A stretch of DNA of 40,199 nucleotides from Acidobacteriota bacterium. GTDB lineage: Bacteria; Acidobacteriota; Vicinamibacteria; Vicinamibacterales; UBA8438. The notes under the pieces were generated by a model, which was given only the letters and a program-made list of their open reading frames with translations, was not told the DNA's origin and ran no database searches. This document shows, in pieces, positions 15,916 through 22,746 of the stretch. The position numbers and the translations under genes are program-made. Location: the NCBI GenBank assembly GCA_026708265.1, contig JAPOVI010000180.1, positions 1 through 40,199 on the forward strand. Direction: 5' to 3'. How positions within the stretch are numbered: position 1 is the stretch's first letter; each line of letters opens with the position of its first letter.

Positions 15916-17025
15916 TCATGTATCCGCGAGCGCGACGCAGTCGAAGTCGTGCGCGGCGGCTACCGCGGGGTGGGTCACCTTCCCCTCGACGACGTTCACT
16001 CCCTTGGCCAGCGCCGGATCGCGCTCCGTCGCGGCGCGCCACCCGTGGTCGGCGACCGCCAGGGCGTAGGCCATCGTGGCGTTGGTCAGCGCGTAGGTCG
16101 ACGTGTGGGGGACGGCGCCCGGCATGTTCGAGACGCAGTAGTGGACCACGTCCTCCTCGACGTAGCGCGGGTCGTGGTGCGTGGTGGGCCGGCTCGTCTC
16201 GGCACAGCCGCCCTGATCGACGGCGACGTCGACGATGGCCGAGCCCGGCTCCATCTGCGAAAGGTGCGCGCGGGTGACGAGCTGCGGCGTCCGGGCGCCC
16301 GGGATGAGCACGGAGCAGACGACGAGGTCCGCGGAGGCGACGGCGCCCTCGATGTTCGCGGCGTTCGACATCAGCGTGGTGACGTGGCCCTGGACGACAT
16401 CGCGGACATAGGCAAGCCGGAGCGGATTGATGTCGACGATCGTGACGTCGGCCCCGAAGCCGACGCCGACGACGCAGGCGTTCAGGCCGACGACGCCGGC
16501 GCCGAGGATCGTCACCCGGCCGCGCCGGACGCCCGACACGCCGGGCAGCAGCAGCCCCTTGCCGCCCGAGCGCATCTCGAGCGAAGTCGCTCCCGCCTGG
16601 ATCGACAGCCTTCCTGCGACCTCCGACATCGGCACGAGCAACGGCAGCGTCCCGTCCGCGAGCTGCACGGTCTCGTAGCCGATGCCGACTACTCGGCGCT
16701 CGAGGAGCTGCGCCGTGAGCTCCCGCGAGGCCGCAAGGTGGAGGTAGGTGAAGACGATCTGCCCCGGCCGCATCCGGTCGAACTCGGGCTCGAGGGGCTC
16801 CTTCACCTTCAGGATCAGCTCGGCGCGCTCCCAGACCGCGTCAGCTCCCTCGACCACCGTCGCGCCGGCGGCGCGGTAGGCGCGATCCGGGATCGCGCTG
16901 CACAGTCCGGCGCCCGCCTCCAGGACCACTTCGTGACCGCGGGCGGCGAATGCTGCGACGCCCGAGGGGGTGATGGCGACGCGGTTCTCGTCCGCCTTGA
17001 TCTCGGTGGGGATGCCGATGCGCAT
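15916..17025 (-). CDS. ald: alanine dehydrogenase (NAD+)
   Basis: The 369-residue protein is full length for L-alanine dehydrogenase (EC 1.4.1.1), which interconverts alanine with pyruvate and ammonia in the cytoplasm. The N-terminus MRIGIPTEIKADENRVAITPSGV is diagnostic. Substrate-binding Arg15, Lys75 (LKVKEP) and catalytic His96 (YLHLA) are present. The NAD-binding Rossmann motif is VTILGAGVVGLNA, and SNMPGAVPHTSTYALTNAT is the conserved C-terminal segment. The start at 17025 was chosen because it matches the usual family start; an in-frame codon 30 bp upstream adds only a basic tail. It sits alone between two Uma2 genes on the same strand, with repeat material at its 3' side. Confidence 0.96.
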   Translation of the reverse strand: MRIGIPTEIKADENRVAITPSGVAAFAARGHEVVLEAGAGLCSAIPDRAYRAAGATVVEGADAVWERAELILKVKEPLEPEFDRMRPGQIVFTYLHLAASRELTAQLLERRVVGIGYETVQLADGTLPLLVPMSEVAGRLSIQAGATSLEMRSGGKGLLLPGVSGVRRGRVTILGAGVVGLNACVVGVGFGADVTIVDINPLRLAYVRDVVQGHVTTLMSNAANIEGAVASADLVVCSVLIPGARTPQLVTRAHLSQMEPGSAIVDVAVDQGGCAETSRPTTHHDPRYVEEDVVHYCVSNMPGAVPHTSTYALTNATMAYALAVADHGWRAATERDPALAKGVNVVEGKVTHPAVAAAHDFDCVALADT

Positions 17026-17099
17026 GCTGCGATGCTCGCCCGCCCTTCGCCGCACCCTTCCGCTCGGCGCTCGACCGGCCTCGAGGGTGTCCTCGCCGG

Positions 17100-17115
17100 T
17101 CTACGGCGCAGACTC
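17100..17115 (-). repeat. dispersed repeat core forming the 3' end of Uma2 paralog 3
   Basis: On the minus strand GAGTCTGCGCCGTAGA encodes the last residues E-S-A-P and the TAG stop of the Uma2 gene. It matches the dispersed core (GGAGTCTGCGCCGCAGAAC) apart from the C-to-T change that creates the stop. Confidence 0.6.
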
Positions 17116-17889
17116 TTGGAGCGGCGCGCCCCAGTCGGCGCCCTCCTCGCGCACGCGGATTCCCGCGCGCCTGCGGCGTACGACCCGAGCGACAGCCTCC
17201 TTCCGCTCGTCCGCCGTCAAGCTGAGCCGCACCCGGTCCACCGCCTCGCGAACGTCGCCGGCCGTGAGGCCGCCGAGAACGCGCGAGGCGGCGAGACTGC
17301 GGGGAGGCGTCCCGGGGCCGAGGGCGAGAAACTCCACCCGCAAGTCCCGCGTTCCCTTCCGCCCGTGCAGGCGCCAGAGCTCCCGCACGCCGATGTCGCG
17401 GTAGCGTTCGACCTTGCCGGCGTCGGCGTTCGTGATCTCGACCTCGACCACCAGGTCGGGCGGGGTCCGCTCGAAGAAGGCGTCGGCCGCCGCCTCGCCG
17501 TCGACGAGGGCCGCGCGATAGGCCCTGGCGTTGTCGCCGACGTAGAACGCGCAGTCCGGTTCCAGCCCCGTGCCGGGAGGATCGGCCGGCCGGCGGAGGC
17601 GAGTGTCACGGAGGCCCTTCGAGGCGCCGGTGATGACGCTACCCGCCGCATCCACGATTTGGCCCAGGATCTCGGCCAGATCGCCGTGAAGGCGCGAGGG
17701 GGTCATCAGGGTGATGATCCCGCGCACCGGATCCAGGCACACCTGCCGGAAGCGCCGGTTCCAGTCGATGGCGGCGAGCTCGGCTACCGTTCCCGCATCG
17801 GCGCGGAGAACGTGGATCGTGGAGCCCAGCGGCCCGGTGTGCATCGTGGCCGGGAAGCTCCCGACGACGGGACCGCCGTACGCTTCCAC
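17101..17889 (-). CDS. Uma2-family (DUF820) PD-(D/E)XK endonuclease-like protein, paralog 3
   Basis: The 262-residue product starts at a GTG (17889). That codon is 7 nt after an extended -10 box and puts the shared Met at position 16, exactly as in the two sister genes; another GTG 9 nt upstream is less well placed. The PD-(D/E)XK residues are conserved (LEPDCAFYV, LVVEVEIT, AGKVERY), followed by the family segment VRELWRLHGRKGTRDL. Its C-terminus diverges from the sisters (WGAPLQESAP instead of PYRVPAG or PYAVRSG) because the frame runs into a copy of the dispersed repeat, which supplies the stop. Its role is unknown, as for all Uma2 proteins. Confidence 0.87.
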   Translation of the reverse strand: MEAYGGPVVGSFPATMHTGPLGSTIHVLRADAGTVAELAAIDWNRRFRQVCLDPVRGIITLMTPSRLHGDLAEILGQIVDAAGSVITGASKGLRDTRLRRPADPPGTGLEPDCAFYVGDNARAYRAALVDGEAAADAFFERTPPDLVVEVEITNADAGKVERYRDIGVRELWRLHGRKGTRDLRVEFLALGPGTPPRSLAASRVLGGLTAGDVREAVDRVRLSLTADERKEAVARVVRRRRAGIRVREEGADWGAPLQESAP

Positions 17890-17896
17890 GTCGCCC

Positions 17897-17905
17897 ACTG
17901 TAGCA
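17897..17905 (-). promoter_or_regulatory. extended -10 box of Uma2 paralog 3
   Basis: TGCTACAGT on the minus strand is identical to the box of paralog 1 and ends 7 nt before the GTG start at 17889. Confidence 0.5.
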
Positions 17906-17924
17906 CGCAGGCGTCCGCGCACGC

Positions 17925-19508
17925 CTACGGCCGCAGCTCGTCGATGTCCAGCGTGTTCGCCTGGTCGATGATCCGGGCGAACGACCGCGCCACCGCCTCG
18001 ATGCCGGCCGCCGGGACGAGCTCCGGGATGTCCCAGTCGGTGTGCTTGTGCTCGGGGGAGCGAATGAGCTGCACCGAGGGGGCCTCCTTGTCGATGGCCA
18101 TCATCTCGCCGGTCGCCCGCCCGTCCATGGCGCCGATGAGGGTGACGCCGAACGTGTCGTAGGCGTCGAGGGCGATGTCGAGCAGGGCCTGGCTGCCGTG
18201 GACCCACCAGCGGCGGGGCGACACGGTGGTCGTGAGCCGCAGCTCGTTGTTGAACGCCACGAACTGGGTCGGGGCGACGTGCTCGCAGTTGACCATCAGG
18301 GCCGCGTTCTCCAGCATTCCCTGGTCGCGCAGGTAGGGCGCGTTCGGCGACCCGACGTGGTGGCCGGCGGTGCCGATGAACGTGATGCTGCGGCGACGCT
18401 CCTCCGGCGGGATGGCGGCGAAGTAGTCGGCGAGGCCGATCATCACCGCCATGCCGGAGGCGTTGTCGAGGGCGGCGTCGTAGTAGCCGTCCATGTGCGC
18501 CATCACGAGGATCGTCTCGTCGGTGGTGCCGGGCAGGGTGCCGAAGACGCTCGGGCTGCTCAGGCCCTCGCGGATCTCGGTGTCGAGGGTTGCGGTGACC
18601 CGCACCGCCTCGCCCGTCGCCACCATGTCGCGCAACCGTCGCCCGTCCTCGAAGCCCATGAAGAAGCCGGGCGTGGCCACCTGGGCACGCGCGTAGCGCG
18701 CCGTCCCGTCGGGATTGCGGAGCATCTGGAACGAGCTGAGGCTCTGCCAGATGGCCATGTTGCCGGCGTAGCCCCAGATGCCGACGATGAGGGCCGCTCC
18801 GCCCTCCTCGGCGCGCTTCGTGGCGCCCTCCCAGGAGGCGGAGTTTCCCATCTGGCCCGGGGCGAGGATGGTCTGGATGATGACCGCCTTGCCGGCGACG
18901 TCGCGCCCCGCGAAGTCGGCCTCGGTCCCGAGCCCGACCCAGACCGCCTCGGCCGCGATCGGCTCCGGGATGGAATCCGAGCGGGTCGCGGGGTTGGCCG
19001 ATCCGAAGCTGACGCGCTCGTCGCCGCTCTCGGCCCGGAGCGTCCAGTCCGTGGGGAACCACTGCGGCCCGAGCTCGAACTCCACCTGGTGGATGTCCTC
19101 CATGCCGAGCTCGCGGAAGCGCTTCTCCGTCCAGTCCGCCGTCATCCGCTCGTACGGCGTGCCGGAGATGCGCCCCCAATAGCGGTTCCCGTCGTCGCGG
19201 CTGCGGCGGGAGAAGGCCACCACGTCGTTCAGCCATCCCTTGAGACGCCGGCCGTCGATGCGCTCGTAGACCCGGTCCGGGCCCGTCAGCGCGCGCCGCA
19301 GGTGGTCGTACGCTTCCTCCCGCACCTCGCCCGCCGGGTTCACCAGCGGTGCTTCCTGCGCCTGGGGCAGGGCGGCCGTGGCGACCGCCAGACCGAGGGC
19401 GACCAGTGTGCACGCCGCTCCCCGCCGGGCCGCCCGCGACTTCCGCGACGCCGAACCGCTACGCGACACCGAACTGTCACGCGACACCGAACTGTTGGTC
19501 GTCCGCAT
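17925..19508 (-). CDS. exported M28-family peptidase-like protein with altered active site
   Basis: The ATG at 19508 has GAGGGGAG 5 nt upstream. The 527-residue product has a serine-rich N-region of three six-residue repeats (NSSVSR, DSSVSR, SGSASR), an export helix (LVALGLAVATAALPQA), a PA-type insert (about 185-305) and an M28 fold. Zinc-ligand positions are partly kept: His338 (MAHMDG), Asp348 (ALDNASG) and His489 (KHTDWD). The segment that normally reads GEExGLxGS is GTAGHHVGS (379-387), so the catalytic Glu and the adjacent ligand Glu are replaced by Thr-Ala, with two His nearby. It may be inactive, or may use a different metal site. Similar exported M28 proteins are common in Acidobacteriota. 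Confidence 0.9.
   Translation of the reverse strand: MRTTNSSVSRDSSVSRSGSASRKSRAARRGAACTLVALGLAVATAALPQAQEAPLVNPAGEVREEAYDHLRRALTGPDRVYERIDGRRLKGWLNDVVAFSRRSRDDGNRYWGRISGTPYERMTADWTEKRFRELGMEDIHQVEFELGPQWFPTDWTLRAESGDERVSFGSANPATRSDSIPEPIAAEAVWVGLGTEADFAGRDVAGKAVIIQTILAPGQMGNSASWEGATKRAEEGGAALIVGIWGYAGNMAIWQSLSSFQMLRNPDGTARYARAQVATPGFFMGFEDGRRLRDMVATGEAVRVTATLDTEIREGLSSPSVFGTLPGTTDETILVMAHMDGYYDAALDNASGMAVMIGLADYFAAIPPEERRRSITFIGTAGHHVGSPNAPYLRDQGMLENAALMVNCEHVAPTQFVAFNNELRLTTTVSPRRWWVHGSQALLDIALDAYDTFGVTLIGAMDGRATGEMMAIDKEAPSVQLIRSPEHKHTDWDIPELVPAAGIEAVARSFARIIDQANTLDIDELRP
19444..19497 (-). repeat. three 18-bp in-frame tandem repeats in the M28 gene
   Basis: Units at 19444-19461, 19462-19479 and 19480-19497 share CGCGACrCCGAACyG (plus strand). 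The last two differ only in their final two bases. They encode the six-residue repeats in front of the export helix. Confidence 0.8.
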
Positions 19509-19566
19509 GATGGCTCCCCTCGTGCGCGCCCGCTGTGGCCCGGCTGCCGCCACCGGACTGCCTTCT

Positions 19567-19589
19567 TCTGCGCCGCGCCGTGGCGCAGA
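19567..19589 (-). terminator. repeat-derived hairpin between the SMP-30-like and M28 genes
   Basis: TCTGCGCC (19567-19574) and GGCGCAGA (19582-19589) form a perfect 8-bp stem with a 7-nt loop directly after the stop of the SMP-30-like gene (minus strand). It contains the TCTGCGCC core of the dispersed repeat and would separate two co-directional genes. Confidence 0.55.
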
Positions 19590-19593
19590 CCTG

Positions 19594-20616
19594 CTACCGG
19601 GACGACGCCGGGAAGCGCGCGATGCGCTGGCCCCCGCCGACTCCGCCGACCCAGATCTCGTCGCCCACCTGGATGCCGACCGTGCCGAGAATCACGAGGT
19701 CGTTCGAGGGATAGTGGACGATCTCCTCGGCGGTCAGGCTCTCCGGGTCGATGCGCGCCACCCGCGACGTCACGCCGTCGCAGGTGCCCTGCCCGAGGCA
19801 GGCGAAGATCGAATCCGGTCCGCTTCCGGCGTGTCCCGCGGCGAGCAGCGAGCCGTCCGGCGCGTAGTGGACGTTGTCGATGTGGAAGCCGACATCGACG
19901 GATTCCGCCTCGACCGGCGTCCGGCCCCGCGAGAGTCGGATGAGTGACTGTGTGCCCCAGCCGCCGATGAAGAGCCAGCGGCCGTCGGGCGAGGCCTCGA
20001 TGCCGTTCGGGCCGGCCGTCGCGCTGCCGGGCACTTCGCTCCAGCCGGCGCCCGGCTGCCACTCCCAGAGCTCTCCCTCGTCGCGCTGGAAGTTCGTGGC
20101 GACGAAGCCGCCGCCGGGGAGGGCCGCCACCGAGTTCAGGCCGACGCCCTGCGGGGCGACGGCGCAGCCGACCCAGGTAGCCGTCGGCGAGGCGCCGCTG
20201 GCGTCCAGCTCGAACACCTCGACCGCCTCGCGGGCCCCGTGGCGGACGACGTACAGCGTGTGCATCCCGTCCGCCCCGGCGCGCAGCCCGAGGCCATGGG
20301 GCTGGAAGCCCGTCGTGTCGGGGCCGGGGCACGACCCGTAGGTCGCCGTGTCGTGCCGCGGGGCCGACGTGTCGAGCGGGAAGATCGGCCGCGACGAGTG
20401 GTCGCGGCTGTCGGTCGCGTAGAGCCGCCCCGGGTTCGCCATGCTCGAGACGATGACCCAGGGCGATTCCGGCACCGCGGCGAGATCCTCGGGGTCGGCC
20501 GGGCCGCAGACGAACTGCACGTCTCCGTCCGGATCGCATTGCGCCGCGACCGGAGCGGGCAATGCCGCCAAGAACAACGCGGCCGCCAGCGACGCCAGGA
20601 ACGCGCGGATCTTCAT
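19594..20616 (-). CDS. exported SMP-30/gluconolactonase-like beta-propeller protein
   Basis: The ATG at 20616 follows GGGAGGT. The 340-residue product has a signal peptide (KIRAFLASLAAALFLAALPAPVAA-Q) and then propeller-type repeats: GFQPHGLGLRAGADGMHTLYVVRHG, GVGLNSVAALPGGGFVATNF, GPNGIEASPDGRWLFIGGWG and HIDNVHYAPDGSLLAAGHAG. The Asn/Asp residues in NSVA, NGIEASPDG and DNVHYAPDG match the calcium-site pattern of SMP-30/arylesterase (paraoxonase-like) lactonases. Four Cys in the mature protein (CDPDG, VCGP, SCPGP, CAVA) plus a CLGQGTC pair fit an oxidising periplasm. It is probably a lactonase or esterase; the substrate is unknown. Its start overlaps by 4 nt the end of the unshifted frame of the upstream gene remnant. 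Confidence 0.82.
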   Translation of the reverse strand: MKIRAFLASLAAALFLAALPAPVAAQCDPDGDVQFVCGPADPEDLAAVPESPWVIVSSMANPGRLYATDSRDHSSRPIFPLDTSAPRHDTATYGSCPGPDTTGFQPHGLGLRAGADGMHTLYVVRHGAREAVEVFELDASGASPTATWVGCAVAPQGVGLNSVAALPGGGFVATNFQRDEGELWEWQPGAGWSEVPGSATAGPNGIEASPDGRWLFIGGWGTQSLIRLSRGRTPVEAESVDVGFHIDNVHYAPDGSLLAAGHAGSGPDSIFACLGQGTCDGVTSRVARIDPESLTAEEIVHYPSNDLVILGTVGIQVGDEIWVGGVGGGQRIARFPASSR

Positions 20617-20650
20617 GAGCTACCTCCCACTCGACGGGGATTCGCGAACG

Positions 20651-20786
20651 CTATCGGACCGAGTCCATCGCGAGTACTCGCAACAGGAGCGCCACGACGG
20701 CCATGGACAAAGCTCAGGTTGAAGCCGAGCATCCACTTGAGTAGCTTGACGTCCGATTCAATACGGGCGAGACGGTCCAACGCCAT
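20651..20786 (-). pseudogene. small coiled-coil/membrane protein gene with a +1 frameshift
   Basis: From the ATG at 20786 the minus strand reads MALDRLARIESDVKLLKWM and continues LGFNLS, a pattern seen in small proteins with a short coiled coil followed by one membrane helix. The frame then turns into non-hydrophobic sequence (FVHGRRGAPV). Dropping one T from the TTT of AGCTTTGTCC restores a perfect helix, LSMAVVALLLRVLAMDSV, ended by a TAG at 20651. The 136-bp length is 3n+1, consistent with a one-base insertion. Alternatively the unshifted 57-codon frame is used; it ends at 20613 with an ATGA overlap onto the next gene. A sequencing error is also possible. Confidence 0.5.
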
Positions 20787-20793
20787 GCCTTGA

Positions 20794-20802
20794 TGCTACG
20801 GT
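20794..20802 (+). promoter_or_regulatory. extended -10 box upstream of the CMD-like gene
   Basis: TGCTACGGT fits TGnTAnnnT, the same class as at the Uma2 genes. It leaves a leader of about 45 nt that carries the GGGAGGT ribosome-binding site of the next gene. Confidence 0.4.
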
Positions 20803-20852
20803 ATGGGGCCGAGCGCCGCAAAGGGCGGCGCCGTCGGCAAGGGAGGTGCACG

Positions 20853-21479
20853 ATGCGCAGGATTGGCCTGGCCGTCGCGGTCGTCTTCGTCGGCGGAGCC
20901 CTCGCGGTCGGCGCGACCGTCGCCTCGGCGCAGGAGCCGGGCGCGAGCCGCGTTGCGCCGTTCCACCATCTCGACGCTCCCCGCATCACGCTCCCCGACG
21001 ACGTGGGGGAGGGCCCGATGCGGGAGCTCTGCCCCGATGGCACCGAGATGTGCCGGCGGTACTGGGACTACACGGGCTACTTCGTGCGCAACGCCACGAT
21101 TCCGACCCGCGACCGGGAGCTGCTCATCCTGCGGACTGCGTGGCTGTCGCGCGGCGACTACATCTGGGGCCGGCACGACGTCATCGGGCAGGAGGCCGGG
21201 TTGACTCCGGAGGAGATCCAGTGGGTGACGGCCGGCGCGGACGCGCCCGGGTGGGGCGACTTCGACCGCACGCTGCTCGAGGCGGCGGACGAGCTGCACA
21301 CCAGCCGCTTCGTCTCGCACCCGACCTGGGCGGCGCTGGCCGAGCGCTACACGGAGGAGCAGCTCGTCGAGGTCGTGCTCATCGTGGGCAACTACACCCA
21401 GCTCGCGATGTTCCAGAACTCGCTGGGGGCTCAGCTCCCGCCGGGCTTCGAGGGGCTGCCGGCGGAAGGCGGCCACTGA
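20853..21479 (+). CDS. exported carboxymuconolactone decarboxylase-family protein
   Basis: The ATG at 20853 has GGGAGGT 6 nt upstream. The 208-residue product has a signal peptide (RRIGLAVAVVFVGGALAVGATVASA-Q), unusual for this mostly cytoplasmic family. The CMD core is clear: NATIPTRDRELLILRTAWLSRGDYIWGRHDVIGQEAGLTPEEI, where the YxWxxH segment replaces the CxxC of AhpD-type peroxidase partners. Further family features are DRTLLEAADELHTSRFVSHPTWAALAERYTEEQLVEVVLIVGNYTQLAMFQNSLG. The reaction could be a decarboxylation or a lactone or dienelactone step, but secretion argues against a simple protocatechuate-pathway role. It has no pathway neighbours. The family assignment is firm; the function is not. 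Confidence 0.9.
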   Translation: MRRIGLAVAVVFVGGALAVGATVASAQEPGASRVAPFHHLDAPRITLPDDVGEGPMRELCPDGTEMCRRYWDYTGYFVRNATIPTRDRELLILRTAWLSRGDYIWGRHDVIGQEAGLTPEEIQWVTAGADAPGWGDFDRTLLEAADELHTSRFVSHPTWAALAERYTEEQLVEVVLIVGNYTQLAMFQNSLGAQLPPGFEGLPAEGGH

Positions 21480-21513
21480 AGCTGGCCGCGCGCGGGCGAG
21501 TCGTCGCCTGACG

Positions 21514-21563
21514 GCGGGGGCTGGGGCCGAACGCGGAGCCTGGCGACGGGTTGGCGGCGCTAG
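21514..21563. repeat. dispersed repeat, second copy of the 10294-10341 element
   Basis: GGGGGCTGGGGCCGA, CGGAGCCTG and CGACGGGTTGGCGGCGCTAG occur in the same order and almost the same spacing as at 10294-10341. The last bases contain, on the minus strand, the TAG stop of the methyltransferase gene. The element lies between convergent genes. Confidence 0.75.
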
Positions 21564-22171
21564 TCCGCTTCGGGCGCGGACCGGACACGCGGGAAGAAGC
21601 GGCCGGTCCGCGCCATGTAGCGGCGGTAGTCGTCGCCGAAGCGCTTGACGAGCTTCGCCTCCTCGGTCGTCGTCCGGACGACCATGAGGGCCAGCGCGGC
21701 GGCGCCCGTGAGCGCGATGAACCAGTTGGCCGTGGTGAGGCTGTTGGCGACGAGCGCGAGACCGGTCGTGACGTAGAACGGGTGACGCACGAAGCGGTAC
21801 GGACCGTGGGTCACGAGCGTGTGCTCGCGCCTCGTGACGACGGTGTCGGTGATGTTCCGGCCGATGCTCCGGAACGTCCATACGCCGAGCGCCACCGTGG
21901 GCACGCCGACCGCCACGCCCGCCCAGCGCAGGGCGACCGGCAGCGGGGCGGACGCCCACGCCATCCAGGCCGGGTCGAGGACGAAGGCGACGAGGCCGCC
22001 CATCGTCGCCAGGCCGAGCGGACGCAGCGTCAGCAGGATGAAGAGCCCCTCCTGACGCCGGTCGAGCGTCTCGCCGCTCGACTGCGAGCGGACGCGGTGG
22101 TAGAGCGCGACCGGCAGGAAAGCCGCCATCCCGACGACGAGGATCAGCCGGAACGTCTGGTCGTCAGCCAT
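21560..22171 (-). CDS. isoprenylcysteine carboxyl methyltransferase-like membrane protein
   Basis: The 203-residue protein from the ATG at 22171 has about five hydrophobic helices and the conserved SAM-binding C-terminal region of the ICMT/PEMT superfamily: TLVTHGPYRFVRHPFYVTTGLAL, then EEAKLVKRFGDDYRRYMARTGRFFP. The HGPYRxxRHPxY motif and the EExxLxxxFGxxYxxY motif hold the cofactor. Bacterial members methylate unknown small molecules or lipids at the membrane. A much longer open frame exists upstream of 22171, but it lacks protein-like composition. The gene follows a DUF1761 gene on the same strand with a 139-bp gap. Confidence 0.88.
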   Translation of the reverse strand: MADDQTFRLILVVGMAAFLPVALYHRVRSQSSGETLDRRQEGLFILLTLRPLGLATMGGLVAFVLDPAWMAWASAPLPVALRWAGVAVGVPTVALGVWTFRSIGRNITDTVVTRREHTLVTHGPYRFVRHPFYVTTGLALVANSLTTANWFIALTGAAALALMVVRTTTEEAKLVKRFGDDYRRYMARTGRFFPRVRSAPEAD

Positions 22172-22310
22172 CGCCGCTCGTCGCGCCGGGCACCTGTCGC
22201 CGAGGGCCGCCACCCCGCGCCGGCGCGTGCCGGCGTCGCGACATCGGCGGCGACCTCTCCGGGTGGCCTGCGGGTTCGGCGCCGCGGGGCCCCGCAAGTC
22301 GACAGGAGCA

Positions 22311-22724
22311 TCAGCGCCACAGCCCCAGCACGATCGACATGAGCGCCAGCGTGCCGATCTGATAGCCGGCGTCGATGATCCAGGCCCGGAGCGGCCGGTC
22401 CGAGAAGAGGTTGTTCGTGAGGCCGGTCGTCGCCGCGAAGCCGAACCACAGCAGCACCGCCATGTGGAACGTCGCACCGACGCCTTCCCCGAAGTGCGGC
22501 GCCACCAGCGCGAGCACGGTGGCCATCACGAACCAGCAGACGGCCGAGACACCGTAGAGCTTGCCGGCGCCCTGCTGCATCTCCTGCAACTTGTCCGCGG
22601 TGTAGCCGTTCGCCTCCATCCACTGGCGGCCGAACAGGATCGGCGAGTACCACGCCGCCCCGAGAACGAACGCGAGAACCGTGGCCAGAGCCACGGCGAG
22701 GAAGTTGACCTCGTCCAGGTGCAT
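22311..22724 (-). CDS. DUF1761 membrane protein
   Basis: The 137-residue protein has four hydrophobic segments and the DUF1761 signature: NFLAVALATVLAFVLGAAWYSPILFGRQWMEANGY near the N-terminus and GATFHMAVLLWFGFAATTGLTNNLFSDRPLRAWIIDAGYQ toward the C-terminus. A GGAGGG site lies 6 nt before the ATG at 22724. The function of the family is unknown. It lies 22 bp downstream of the AbgT transporter gene, so they probably form one transcription unit. Confidence 0.9.
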   Translation of the reverse strand: MHLDEVNFLAVALATVLAFVLGAAWYSPILFGRQWMEANGYTADKLQEMQQGAGKLYGVSAVCWFVMATVLALVAPHFGEGVGATFHMAVLLWFGFAATTGLTNNLFSDRPLRAWIIDAGYQIGTLALMSIVLGLWR

Positions 22725-22746
22725 CGGCGTCCCTCCGGCCGGCAGT

